Of a DNA stretch of 64,000 nucleotides, positions 12,368 through 21,880 are shown one piece after another (the first letter of the stretch is position 1; each line of letters opens with the position of its first letter). This DNA is from Lasiosphaeria ovina. Lineage: Eukaryota; Ascomycota; Sordariomycetes; Sordariales; Lasiosphaeriaceae. Position numbers and translations under genes: made by a program. The stretch spans positions 2,108,001-2,172,000 of the forward strand of contig JAULSN010000002.1 of the NCBI GenBank assembly GCA_033439765.1, in the 5' to 3' direction. The notes beneath the pieces are model-generated. The model made no database searches and had not been told where the DNA came from. It was given only the letters and a program-made list of their open reading frames with translations.

Positions 12368-13087
12368 TCACAATTTCTGTCCAAACGCGGAGTAGTATCC
12401 GCAGTTCTTAACATGGCTTTTCTTCCCCGTGTCGGGGTTGAAGACATGGCAACCCCCTTTGGCCACATTCGGCGGAGTGTACAGGTGGAGGGACACGGCG
12501 AAGTCGCTGCCCCGGTTCCACACTCGGTGAACTCCGAGCTCGTCAGCCATGTATGCGACCTCGTTCTCGCGGTACCCCTTTTCTGATATCACCTTCATCT
12601 GCTCCTCCTTATCGCTGTCGGGGAACTCATATCTCGTCTCTGTCAAGGTGCCTCGGAGGATCTTCATGAGGCAATGGGCGTTGCCGTGGTCGTGGATCGG
12701 GCTACCCTTGCCGGGCGACCAGACGAGAACAAGCTGTCTCCTCAGTCAGGGGTCGGAGCATGCATGATTAGGGGGCTCTTTTCTGCGTGGACTTACCAGA
12801 TTGCTCTTGCCATTGCCTTCGTCGACTAGGTTCCGCGTGTAACCTCTGCTCGCGTCGCCCATGGCAAATCTGGCCCACTGCCGCTCGTCGGTCTGATACT
12901 CCTCCATCAGCCGCGTCAGGTGCTCCAAGTCGACATCGTCGGATGTGAGGCCCGACGACGGGCCGAGGGCATCTTTCAATTCCTGGACGAGATCATCAAA
13001 CATATTGGCGGCGTCCGGGGTAGCGCTGCAACCGAAGGACAAGCTCGCCACGCTGGAGCCCAGCTTCCGGACAAGATCAACAGTCAT
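12368..13087 (-). CDS. CDO1: Cysteine dioxygenase
   Basis: Non-haem iron enzyme of the cupin fold that oxidises L-cysteine to cysteine sulfinate, the first step of cysteine catabolism towards taurine or sulfate; cytosolic. Two exons, 13087-12797 and 12733-12368, with a phase-0 intron (donor GTAAGT, acceptor GACAG), give 218 residues, the usual family length of about 200. The signature is clear: after the junction comes VWSPGKGSPIHDHGNAHC, with His111 and His113, then GVHRVWN with the third ligand His166, then SLHLYTPP with the second-sphere His180 and Tyr182. A Cys sits at position 118 (AHC), matching the cysteine that forms the Cys-Tyr crosslink in mammalian enzymes, so the cofactor-forming pair Cys118/Tyr182 appears intact. 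The C-terminus (CHVFNPDTGKKSHVKN...YSAFGQ) also matches. Neighbours are unrelated. Confidence 0.96.
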
Positions 13088-14595
13088 TATGTCGGTATTG
13101 AGGATGATACGAGCGAAACCAAAGAGAGAGCCAGTAACTGGCGGTCTAGGGACACAAGCGTGTTTTCTGCGAATCCAAGTCGTGGCACCAAATCGATGAA
13201 CACCAAGGATACTGCTAAGAGGATACTGCTAAGAGGATGCTCGATAATTGTTATTGTCGATGACTGTGCCAGATCACCACTTGTTCGAAGGTAGGTTGAT
13301 GGGATATCCAAGAAGAGACTTCAATTGAGGGAAGTGGCGGTGTCAGATATAGCAGCTTCCTTTGGGGCCCGCCCTCTTGTCGGGCGGGTTAGGCTTGCTG
13401 GGGTCCGAGACCGATCTCGGTGGAGAAAACGGCATCCCCGTGACCTAGCATGAAAGTGACCTAGGGTTTACAGCAACGCGGCCAGAGGTTTTGGTTTAAA
13501 AAAATATCACGTCAACGTATGTCCCGTCAATGTTTGTCTTGAGCAGATGTTCTTGGTTCACCAAACTCGATGTAATGTAACTTGAGTGCTTTTTTTTTTC
13601 TTGGCTCATGGCAGTTTCCTCTCGTCGGTTGGGAACCTGGAATGCATTTGCCCTGTTGGCTTATCAGATGACAAGGCGGCAGTTGGATGGACGTTTGCGC
13701 TTGGCATCTCCAGGCCAGTGAGCTTACAGGCCGACCGAAAACCCCTAAAAAGGACACTTTGGCCTTCTACGGCAGATGGCGGTGGTACAAAGGAAGGTAT
13801 CTCTTTACGGATATTGTTTGCGACTATCGGAGCTATCGGAGTGACGCGGGCGGCACCCCACGCTTCCTTCCCGGGCTGGGGCAGCTGCCTGAATTCCAAC
13901 GGTTCCCTGCTTGAGGAACCGTCACGTAACGCCCCCTTTTTTTTTGTTTTTTTCTGGGCGATCTTCCCACTACGCAACACACTCACTCACTGTACTTCCA
14001 ATGTTCAGGCGAATTGCCGCGAACTTATCTAGGCATGCTACAGATGCGGCTTCGTTCACACCCTTTTGGTCTCACAGCCAGCCAACCCGCCGAGGGAGGG
14101 ACGAGTTTGTATCGTGTCGTGCTCGGTCGGGGATATGATATGATGTGATATGATATGCTATCAAAACAGAAGAAATGGCTAGATCAACTTCCCTCTGACA
14201 CGCCAATGGCTGATGGCGGGATTCGCTTGTTTGATGTCGACATCAGTGGATTCTGCACCGCTTCGTTCGGCAACACTCTCCCTCCTTTTGCCCACGATTC
14301 GTCTGACCTGACGTACGGTACCGCTTACTTGTCTGACGAGCCGACGAGTCCTGTTGGCAGGCAGAGCGTCATCTGCCGAATAGTGATTGATTGCTGCGGG
14401 AACGTCTGGCGCTCGTCACACTCGTCACGAACGTCATTTGGGATAGGCGTTAGGATATTTTCCCTATGGTGCATGTACAGAGTACTCCTCGGTACAAGGA
14501 GATGAGTCGTCAAAATAGATGTCACAGACATAAAACGCTTGATTCTGCTTCTACCCAAAAAACACACATGATTGAGCTAGATGCCAAACAAAATA
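13088..14595. other. Promoter of cysteine dioxygenase and 3' flank of CLC gene
   Basis: No supported gene. On the minus strand it holds the dioxygenase promoter; at the right end it should hold the 3' UTR of the CLC gene. A perfect ATCWGATAA-type site is present at 13661-13669 on the minus strand and is listed separately. T- and AT-rich microsatellite-like stretches occur at 13590-13600, 13937-13955 and 14135-14162. Confidence 0.6.
13661..13669 (-). promoter_or_regulatory. Candidate GATA (SRE-type) site upstream of cysteine dioxygenase
   Basis: The plus strand reads TTATCAGAT, the reverse complement of ATCTGATAA. This is a perfect match to the ATCWGATAA consensus reported for fungal iron-responsive GATA repressors. 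It lies about 570 bp upstream of the dioxygenase start. About one such match is expected by chance in 64 kb on both strands, so this is weak evidence alone. Confidence 0.25.
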
Positions 14596-17268
14596 TCACC
14601 GGTTCTCCAACTCGACACCTTCGTCATCTATTAACTCTTCCGTCCCATCTAGGATTAGACCTGATCCGCCGCCGCCTCCGCCTCCACCTCGCCTTTCGTC
14701 AAGAGAGTCCCGCAGTTGGATCCTCCCTCCTGACGCGGTCGACACCTTGTCTGAGACCCAGCCGGCGACCCGACTGATCAGCCCCCAGAGCCGCTCCTGG
14801 CCTTCTTCTTCGGGGTGGGCATCGCCACGCGGGTTTTCCGCCGCCTCAACCTTGAACTGGTACTTGAGGCAATCCTTGACCGTCACCAGGCCGGCTAGCT
14901 GCCCGCGATACTCGATGAGGATGACGCGGGGCCCGATCTTGCGGAAGAGTTCCATGACCGTCTCAAGCGGGAGCCGCGGGTGCACCGAGACGGGCGTGGT
15001 GTCGACGTATGGGCTAAAGTCTATGGTTCCAGATGCCCAAGACTCAAATGTCACCCGGTGTACTGGTGTGGTGGCATCTGTGGGCAGGTGCGCAAAGGTG
15101 CACTTGGCGAGCGGGCTCATTGACCGTTCGCGCTTCATTCGATCGACGGCATACCGCAGCTCAGTGCGACCAATGTACCCCACTAATATTTTGGAGGTTT
15201 CGTCCTCCACGATGGGGAAGCCTTGGTAGCTGTCGTTGGAAAGGAGGCGCTCGACGGCTTTCAACGTCATGCCGGTGGTCGGAATCGACACGACATCTGT
15301 AATCATAACCTGGGAGACGGGGACGCCAAAGTTGTGGTCCTCTTTGTTATCCAGGAATGGGAAGCCGCTGAACCAAATCATGCGATCAGCAATCCCCCCC
15401 TTACCGAACAGCTCGCTGACAGCCTTGGTAACACCAACCACGATCATTGTGGGCAGAATATACGTGAGGGCGCCAGTCAGCTCAAACATTATGACGACAA
15501 CCGAGACTGTGATGTGCATGATGCCGCTCAGCGCGGCGGCAGCACCAAGAAAGGCGTATGTCCCTGGCGTGATGCAAGGAACATCAGGCTGGCAGGAAGC
15601 AAAGAACACGCTTTGAGGATTCGCCTCGTGAAGGGCTTGGACGATAATGCCAACAGTCCGCCCAAACGATGCCCCAACGGCCATCGAGGGAACAAATATG
15701 CCGGCGGGTACCTTGCACCCATATGAGATGATGACGAAGAAGACGCGGATAACGGTCGCCAGGACGAGGGAGAGGATGTTACGGAGGCGATGATCTTGCT
15801 CGCAGAGGCCATGGTAGTCCTCGGCACCTTCACACTCGAGGAAGAGGATCTCCATGCTCTCAGTCATATCGATCCTCAAGAAAGCGTTGGGATAACATAC
15901 GATGGCTGTTGCTGCAGCCAGCAGCGTCGCCTCGAGAATCGCGTAGTCAGACAGGTACTTCTTGCGGAAGGCCTGCGCCTTGAGATTCCACTTCATGACA
16001 AAGGCGCCATACAAGCCGCCGAAGATGCCAATGATTATATAAAAGACAACTTCGAAGAAGTGCCACGAACGGTCATATTTGACCTGGAACATGACCAACT
16101 GGCCTGTCCGGAAAGGATTCATGGCAGCCAGGACAGCGGTTGCCACCAAAGCACAGAAGTAGCTGCGCCACATGGTCTTGAGGGGGAAGTGGCTCGACAT
16201 CTCCTCGAGAGAGAACAGGACGCCGCCAATAGGGCTGCCGAAGGCGACGGCTACGCCGGCGGCGGCGCAGGCGCTCAGGATTTCGCGCGTCTTGGACGCA
16301 TTCCGCCGGTACTTGTCAAACAGCTTCGAGATGACATTCCCGGTGCAGACGGCATAATGCACGCTGGGGCCTTCTTTTCCAACCGAAAGGCCAGAGCCAA
16401 TGGCAAGCGGCAAGGCGACGGACTTGATGAACAGGGTCCAGGGGCCAAGAAAGCCCTTCATGACAAAGCCGGCGATAATGCACTTGATCTCTGAAATGCC
16501 CGAACCAGCGGCGTAAGGGGCATACGACTTGACGAGGGTGGCGGATGCAAAGGCAAAGGCGATCTAGGGCGGGTTAGTCGCGGGTACTTGGCACGGGATT
16601 AGGCCAGCCAGCCGGAGGGCACGAACCGCGTAGAAAATGTAAAGGAGGTAGTTCACAGGCTCAAGGCCTGTCCACCGATGCCAATCCTTACAGCCTAGCC
16701 AATGTCAGCTTTCCCGTACCATGCAAATTCTTGCGGGGGGTGCAGTCGCACCGTTGTCTTCCCCCCAGCAGCAGAAGTTCTCGTTGAGATAGAATCCCGT
16801 GGTGCAGTGGCCGAGCTTGATGTCGGCCAGCCATTCGGTGACAATGTTGAGAAAGGCAGCATTGAGGCCGATGGCGGCGCCGATGATGGTGACGACGATC
16901 CAGCCCTGGGCAGCGTCATACGACTCCCATATCCTATGTCTCCAGTCGCGGCGGCCCGTGTCGAAGAGGCCGGCGTTGCGTTTCCGTCTCGACTTTCGGC
17001 GCAGTTGCTCGCGCGCAGCATCCTGGACCCAGTCGATGGTGGTGAAGTCCTCGTAGCGCTTGATCTTGGCTATCTCCTCCTCGATCTGGTGCTGCGCAGC
17101 GATGCCCGAACCATTGTGGTGGCCCTCGCCCTCGCCCTCGCCCTCGCCGCGCTCGGCGGTCGACACGGCAAAGGACAGTCGGGAGCTGACGGAAGGGCGC
17201 CGCGACGGCTGCTGGGGCTTGACGATGTTGATGGATGAAACTGAGGCGGATCGCGAGTGGGAATTCAT
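14596..17268 (-). CDS. CLC-type voltage-gated chloride channel / Cl-/H+ exchanger with CBS pair
   Basis: Membrane anion transporter of the CLC family, probably in Golgi, endosome or vacuole, like yeast Gef1. Three exons, 17268-16752, 16694-16627 and 16563-14596, with introns of 57 and 63 bp, give about 850 residues. The N-terminus is Ser/Arg-rich with a GEGEGEGEG run, then a DFTTIDWVQDAAR segment and the first helix. The three signature motifs are present: GSGISEIK (canonical GSGIPE with Pro changed to Ser), GKEGPSVHY with the gating glutamate, and GIFVPSMAVGASFGR. FSLEE carries the proton glutamate, which favours an exchanger over a channel. Two CBS domains follow at about residues 600-660 (VSQVMITDVVSIP) and 710-770 (LETVMELFRKIGPRVILI...VTVKDCL). 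The tail has a glycine run. The gene is divergent from the Dpb3-like gene. Organelle placement is inference. Confidence 0.95.
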
Positions 17269-17971
17269 GGCGCCCTGACTGCCTCGCCTTGTCGCTTAGG
17301 TCCGCCGCATTCGGCAGTTCTTCGAGCTGGTATCGAGATGGGCGACGCCGGTTGCCGATGCTCCCGTCGACTTGACTTTGGAAGCCTGGGGGTTGACTTA
17401 CGCACTGAGAGCTGCAAGGCTGAGGGTTGTCGGTGGAGGTGCCTCGATTGGCTCAGCTGCCCAGATGCTTGGCATGCTTGGCGGCCGCTACAAAAGCTTG
17501 GACCAGTTTTTGTCTGGGCCTGCCCACGTCCTACTGGCGGGGTCGCTGGACTGCAACGAAAGCTGCAAGGGAGCCGGCCGTTAATAAATCGCGTCTCACG
17601 CGTTCCTGCCTCACCGCGGCCCCTTTATCATCGACAATTTTCAAAGTCGGTTTCTGCAACCGTCGCCTGATTTTGATCCACGCGCTGTCCTCTACCAGAC
17701 GAAATCAGAGACGGGATCTAGATTTCTTATAAATAAAGTGACGCTGGCTATTAAAAGTCGGAGAGCAAACACGCGCCATTCAACCCAAAGTCCCAGCACT
17801 CGTCGGCGAACTCTCTCATCATTTTGAGACGCAGCCAGAGAGCCAGTGAAGCGGGGCACCACCAACGACGCCCTCACCCAAACTTGCTTTTTCCAAAACA
17901 CACTCGCCGCGTTTCCGATCAAGTTCATAGCATAGGAACCTCTTAGCTTGCCAACAAGCAAACCAAGGAAA
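17269..17971. promoter_or_regulatory. Divergent promoter region (CLC / Dpb3-like)
   Basis: A spacer of about 700 bp between two head-to-head genes. A TATAAATA motif at 17728-17735 lies about 240 bp upstream of the plus-strand start codon. Both promoters and both leaders must fit here. I see no other motif I can defend. Confidence 0.6.
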
Positions 17972-18794
17972 ATGCCTTACAACACCACCGCCATTCCTCC
18001 CAGAAAGGAGGTGACCGGCCAAGCCCAGCTTCCCCGTGAGCACCACCCCTCTTCCGTACTCATCTTTTATGAACTGTATTTTAACCTGACCCCAACAACA
18101 GTCACGAGAGTCAAAAAGATCATTGCTGTGGATCCCGACATTGCGATCTGCTCCAACAATGCCGCCTTTGTGATAACTCTGGCAACAGCAAGTCTCCCCC
18201 AACCACACCCTCACTCGCCCCCCGTCTCTGCTTCAAGCAAGCACTAACTTGACCGCTTTTGTTTCACAGGAGATGTTCATCCAGCATCTTGCCAGCGAGG
18301 CTCAGAACATGGCCAAGATGGAGCGCAAGCCGCGGCGGAACATCCAGTACAAGGACATGGGTAAGAAGAAGGCTCTCATATCTCACCACTGTTTCCCTTC
18401 AGAAATAGGAACCATCTATCTATTTCATGTCCTCATTATTTTGACATCACAACCCCTATTCCCCCTCCTATCCCCAAGTATACCCGCCCGACCTCTCCCA
18501 TTAACCCACCGCCCAAATCTTTTTTTTTCCCTTCAACCCCTGATACCATCCATCACCGAGAATCCAACCCGCCCCCCCCCTCCCAAAAAAAAAATCACAC
18601 TCCTCACTAACCCACCTTTCCCCCCCCTCAAAAAAGCAAACGCAGTCACGCACCACGACAACCTCGAGTTTCTCGAGGACGTGATCCCCAAGACCACAAC
18701 ATACAAGCAGATCAAAGTGCAAGCGGCCGCGACGCGCGCCAAGCTCAAGGGCGACAAAGCCGCAGCTGCCGCCGCGGCAGCAGCAGCGGCAGCA

Positions 18795-18839
<45 letters not shown>

Positions 18840-19109
18840 AGCGTCGGAGACGACGGGCGCGACGTGGACGAGGACGAGGAGCCGCAGCAGCGACGGACCA
18901 GCGGCGGTGGTGGCGGGGGTGGGGGCATGCCCAACGGGAAGAAGCACAAGGGTGTCAACGGCAGCGTGTCGTCGTCGTCGAAGACCAACGGCGTGTCGTC
19001 GCGGCGCCGCGTGCTCTCGCTGGACGCGGATCCCAGCGCGCAGCTGGAGCTGGAGATGAGGCAGGCGCACTCGGCGGCGCGCGACGAAGATGTCGACATG
19101 GCAGACTAG
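17972..19109 (+). CDS. Histone-fold protein, Dpb3/POLE4-CHRAC1 type
   Basis: Small CBF/NF-Y-like histone-fold subunit; relatives are Dpb3/POLE4 of DNA polymerase epsilon and CHRAC1. It would act in the nucleus with a second histone-fold partner. Four exons: 17972-18035, 18102-18187, 18270-18360 and 18637-19109, giving 237 residues. Intron 2 uses a GC donor (GCAAGT at 18188) with acceptor CACAG; this alone keeps the frame. The fold spans about residues 20-110: LPLTRVKKIIAVDPD, then ICSNNAAFVITLATEMFIQHLASEA, RRNIQYKDMANAV and DNLEFLEDVIPKT. After it come a polyalanine run, a (Gly-Thr)n run from a GGGACA repeat, an acidic patch, a glycine run and a C-terminal EDVDMAD. Intron 3 is pyrimidine-rich and 276 bp long. 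Choosing the AAAAAAG acceptor rather than CGCAG keeps the ANAV motif. Which complex it serves is not decidable here. Confidence 0.88.
18188..18269 (+). other. Non-canonical GC-AG intron
   Basis: The donor reads ACA|GCAAGT and the acceptor TTTCACAG|GAG, with CACTAAC upstream as branch motif. Splicing at the nearby GT (18192) would shift the frame, whereas the GC donor joins ITLAT to EMFIQHLA in the middle of the histone fold. Confidence 0.82.
18798..18839. repeat. (GGGACA)7 in-frame hexanucleotide repeat
   Basis: Seven perfect copies encode an alternating Gly-Thr run directly after the polyalanine stretch of the histone-fold protein. The repeat is in frame, so copy number can vary without breaking the protein. 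Confidence 0.9.
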
Positions 19110-20452
19110 ATAGTGCTTTAGGTACGTAGGGCTTCAGCATATAGATTGGTAGGGTAGGTTTGCTGAGGGGGCGGTGAATTGATATCTTGATTTTCTTGAG
19201 CTTGAGCTTTTCCAGCGGGACGTCTCATCTAGTCCTGCTGGCGTGATATGATCAGCCCGTCATCCATCCATCCCGGTCCCAGCGTTTGCCTAACATCATC
19301 ATGGACGTAGGGTTTCCATGTTCCTGAGTTTTTTCTCTTTTTTTTCTTTTTCTTCCCTTTTTAGAGCCTTAACTACATGGTATCCTTTGCACCACCAATT
19401 GGTGTAAACAGTCAGCGGTGCTGACCTACCGGCCCTCGTGATACCCATGCCATGACTCTCTGAAGCGTGGGAGCCGCCTATTTGCATAGATAAAAAGACG
19501 CCAACGCCTTGATTCTTCCCAAGTACTCCGTACCACGCCAACAAACGTTTAGGAACTTGGACTGTATGTGTTACATAAGCATCCGGCCTCGATAAGTCTT
19601 GCAGCAGCAGTTGCAGGCTTCGGCTTGCATCCTTTCCTTGGCCTTGACGAATTGACCATATGCATAGTTCTGCCCGTACGATAGCCCTGATAAAAGCTAA
19701 AGGAAAAGGGAGACTTGTAATTTTTTTATCTGACTGAAGCGAAACTCGTTGAACGCAACTGAACGGCACTACTTGCCAGATGATGGCGGGCACCGGCAAG
19801 GGACCTGCCTCCGTTTGGAAAGGATGCAGATGCGGATGCCGATCTGCAGAATAGCGGGGCTGTTTAGCGAGGCACCATCCGCCCGCCCTGTCGCGGTCCC
19901 GCCGCCTGTCTGGGGGATGCTTGCATTCTCATTGACCGATGCTAAAGACCACACCCTCTCCATTGGGTATTGACCTTGGGCACTGATTACCAGATGCCGG
20001 TCAAATGGGCATCGGCCGTCGCGTCGCCGCCGGAAGCAGCCCAGTTTACATACCTCCCGATTCACGTTTTGCTTTGATGAACGAGAGCAACAGGCAAATT
20101 GAACTCCCCACTGCTTCCGGCCATTCTGGCAAGTAAGGTCTACTACCTAGCTATTGTCATCACGTTTATTGTCCTTGGGCCCGCCGCGAGACCGGACGCA
20201 AAGAAAGGAAGCTGTCAAAGGATTCCGATTCGCCCTCTCTTCTTTCTCATCTCACTCGCACTGCCGCACCCTCAAGTACAGCCATGTAAATTTGTTAGCG
20301 AACTACACCGGAGGAGTTAAGTGCTTCTTCGCTGCAGTCCCGTCGCGCATCTCTGTCGTGGGTTTCGCGCCCTTGAAGCCAATTTCGCGACTTCGCCTGC
20401 TGCTTTTTTCACCGTTGTTTTTTTTACCAACTATTCTGTGTCCACACTCGCA
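19110..20452. other. Spacer between histone-fold gene and unknown gene
   Basis: The 3' flank of the histone-fold gene is followed by the promoter and T-rich leader of the next gene (T run at 20418-20425). Short frames on both strands look random. I see no further gene. Confidence 0.6.
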
Positions 20453-21880
20453 ATGACGGGGCCACCACAACCAACCCCGCCTCTGAGTTTACCAGGCGAA
20501 ATCTGCATCGCGACGGAGAAGACCATCGTCGCATCCGTGTCTGCACCGTCGAGCGCAGTCACAGACGAGGATGTCGATATTCTTAGCATCACGGAAATCC
20601 GCAAAAATACCACTTCATGTACCGGGTCGTTCGTCGCAGAAGGCGGTAATCGAGATCACATGCTCCGTGGTGGCCACGCCGCCCGGCAACTCGATAGCGA
20701 CGATAGGAGTCCCAGCGAGACAGACGAGCGGGAAGAGCTAGATGAGGTGGACGACGAAAATTACGAACAGCAAGATGTCAATAGATACGAGCAAAATGGT
20801 TTCTTATACGACGACTACGATACCAATAGCGACTGGGGCGAGTATGGCAATGTCCCGGTTATTCTGGGCGAATACGAAGAAATGGTGATGCGCCTTGAAG
20901 GAAGCGATGACTGGAACAAGGAACAGCGCAAGATCCACGAGCTGATCTACATGCGAGGTCTCCACCCCATGATACCCTCCTGGTGGAGGATGAGCTTCAG
21001 GATGTGGGGCATCACTCAACAGCACATGGACGACGTCTTTACGCCGAAAAGGAGCCAGAAGCGTGTGGTTATACATGCGTATGGGAACGAGCTTTCAGGT
21101 ACCTATGCGTTTATTTCCCGGGGCTCTGGGTGCGGTTTCAGAGTGCTAACGGGTTGGACAGCGGCAAAAGCTCTCGAGTCCCTGTTCTACTTGTCTCAGA
21201 CTGTCAAGGACTACGAGGAAATCGGCTACCAGGATAGAATCGCACCCACTGTGGTAAAGGTCATCCGTAACTACTACAAATGGGCACTGAAAGATGCGTC
21301 AGTGGGCAGGCGTGGAATCCCGCCTGGTTTACTGGTTACGGCGTATCCGCCAGATTTCACCATCAGTTCCGATATTGGAGAGGACACTGACGGAGACGAT
21401 GGCGGCTATGTGGATGAAGAAGGTATCGGCAATGGGGTTGAGCAGGATGAGACTGGGAAGGGCGACGGTGGATACATCGACGATGACCGTGACTTGGACG
21501 ACCTCACAGACGAGCAACACCAACAACGCTTCACCCGTGCTGTATCCAGAGACCTGGAGAAGAAGCTCATGGACATGGGCCAACGCTGGCGCAGGTATCT
21601 TCGAGAAGATGTACGCAAAGACATCCCGGTCGACCCGCCGACGCTCTACGCTTTTGCCGTTGTACAGCACATGGTCATGCTTGTCAGTCACGACTCCAAC
21701 AGCTCGAAGAATTCCGTGGTTGTTCTGGAGCAGGTTCGTCTGAACGACAGAGGGCAGTGGCTCTGGAATGCTTTGTCAATCGCCATACCTATCAACAAGA
21801 CGCGAGATGCCATATTCAAGATGCGGCGGGCCGGTTGCTTTTCGCTGAGCCGGGATGAGTCTGACGATCCTGATATTTGA
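20453..21880 (+). CDS. Fungal protein of unknown function, acidic, one in-frame intron
   Basis: I do not recognise the family. The start chosen is ATG 20453 (MTGPPQP), after a T-rich leader; an in-frame ATG at 20321 would add 44 leader-like residues. A 63-bp intron at 21099-21161 (GTACCT, GCTAAC branch, GACAG) interrupts the frame without a stop, so spliced and unspliced products are 454 and 475 residues. The N-terminal 150 residues are low-complexity and acidic. A folded-looking part follows: EEMVMRLEGSDDWNKEQRKIHELIYMRGLHPMIPSWWRMSFRMWGI, HAYGNELS joined to AAKALESLFYLSQTVKDYEE, and VVKVIRNYYKWALKDASV. An acidic insert comes next, then MGQRWRRYLREDV, TLYAFAVVQHMVMLVSHDS, VVVLEQVRLNDRGQWLWNALSIAIPI and a charged C-terminus. 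No transmembrane helix or signal peptide is seen. The aromatic, helical blocks suggest a conserved domain; role unknown. Confidence 0.82.
   Translation: MTGPPQPTPPLSLPGEICIATEKTIVASVSAPSSAVTDEDVDILSITEIRKNTTSCTGSFVAEGGNRDHMLRGGHAARQLDSDDRSPSETDEREELDEVDDENYEQQDVNRYEQNGFLYDDYDTNSDWGEYGNVPVILGEYEEMVMRLEGSDDWNKEQRKIHELIYMRGLHPMIPSWWRMSFRMWGITQQHMDDVFTPKRSQKRVVIHAYGNELSGTYAFISRGSGCGFRVLTGWTAAKALESLFYLSQTVKDYEEIGYQDRIAPTVVKVIRNYYKWALKDASVGRRGIPPGLLVTAYPPDFTISSDIGEDTDGDDGGYVDEEGIGNGVEQDETGKGDGGYIDDDRDLDDLTDEQHQQRFTRAVSRDLEKKLMDMGQRWRRYLREDVRKDIPVDPPTLYAFAVVQHMVMLVSHDSNSSKNSVVVLEQVRLNDRGQWLWNALSIAIPINKTRDAIFKMRRAGCFSLSRDESDDPDI
21099..21161 (+). other. Stop-free intron of 63 bp (3n) in the unknown gene
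   Basis: It has donor GTACCT, branch motif GCTAAC 11 bases before the end and acceptor GGACAG. Length is a multiple of three and no stop occurs, so retention would insert 21 residues between NELS and KALESLF. Confidence 0.75.

Noticed and set aside
15790..16494. Plus-strand frame of 234 codons opposite the CLC gene
   Set aside because: Antisense of conserved CLC helices; no independent support.
9996..19840. Shared stretch ATGCAGATGCGGATGC near 10014 and near 19824 as a possible dispersed repeat
   Set aside because: Only about 16 bases of a simple GATGCG-type pattern with no similarity beyond; no terminal structure.
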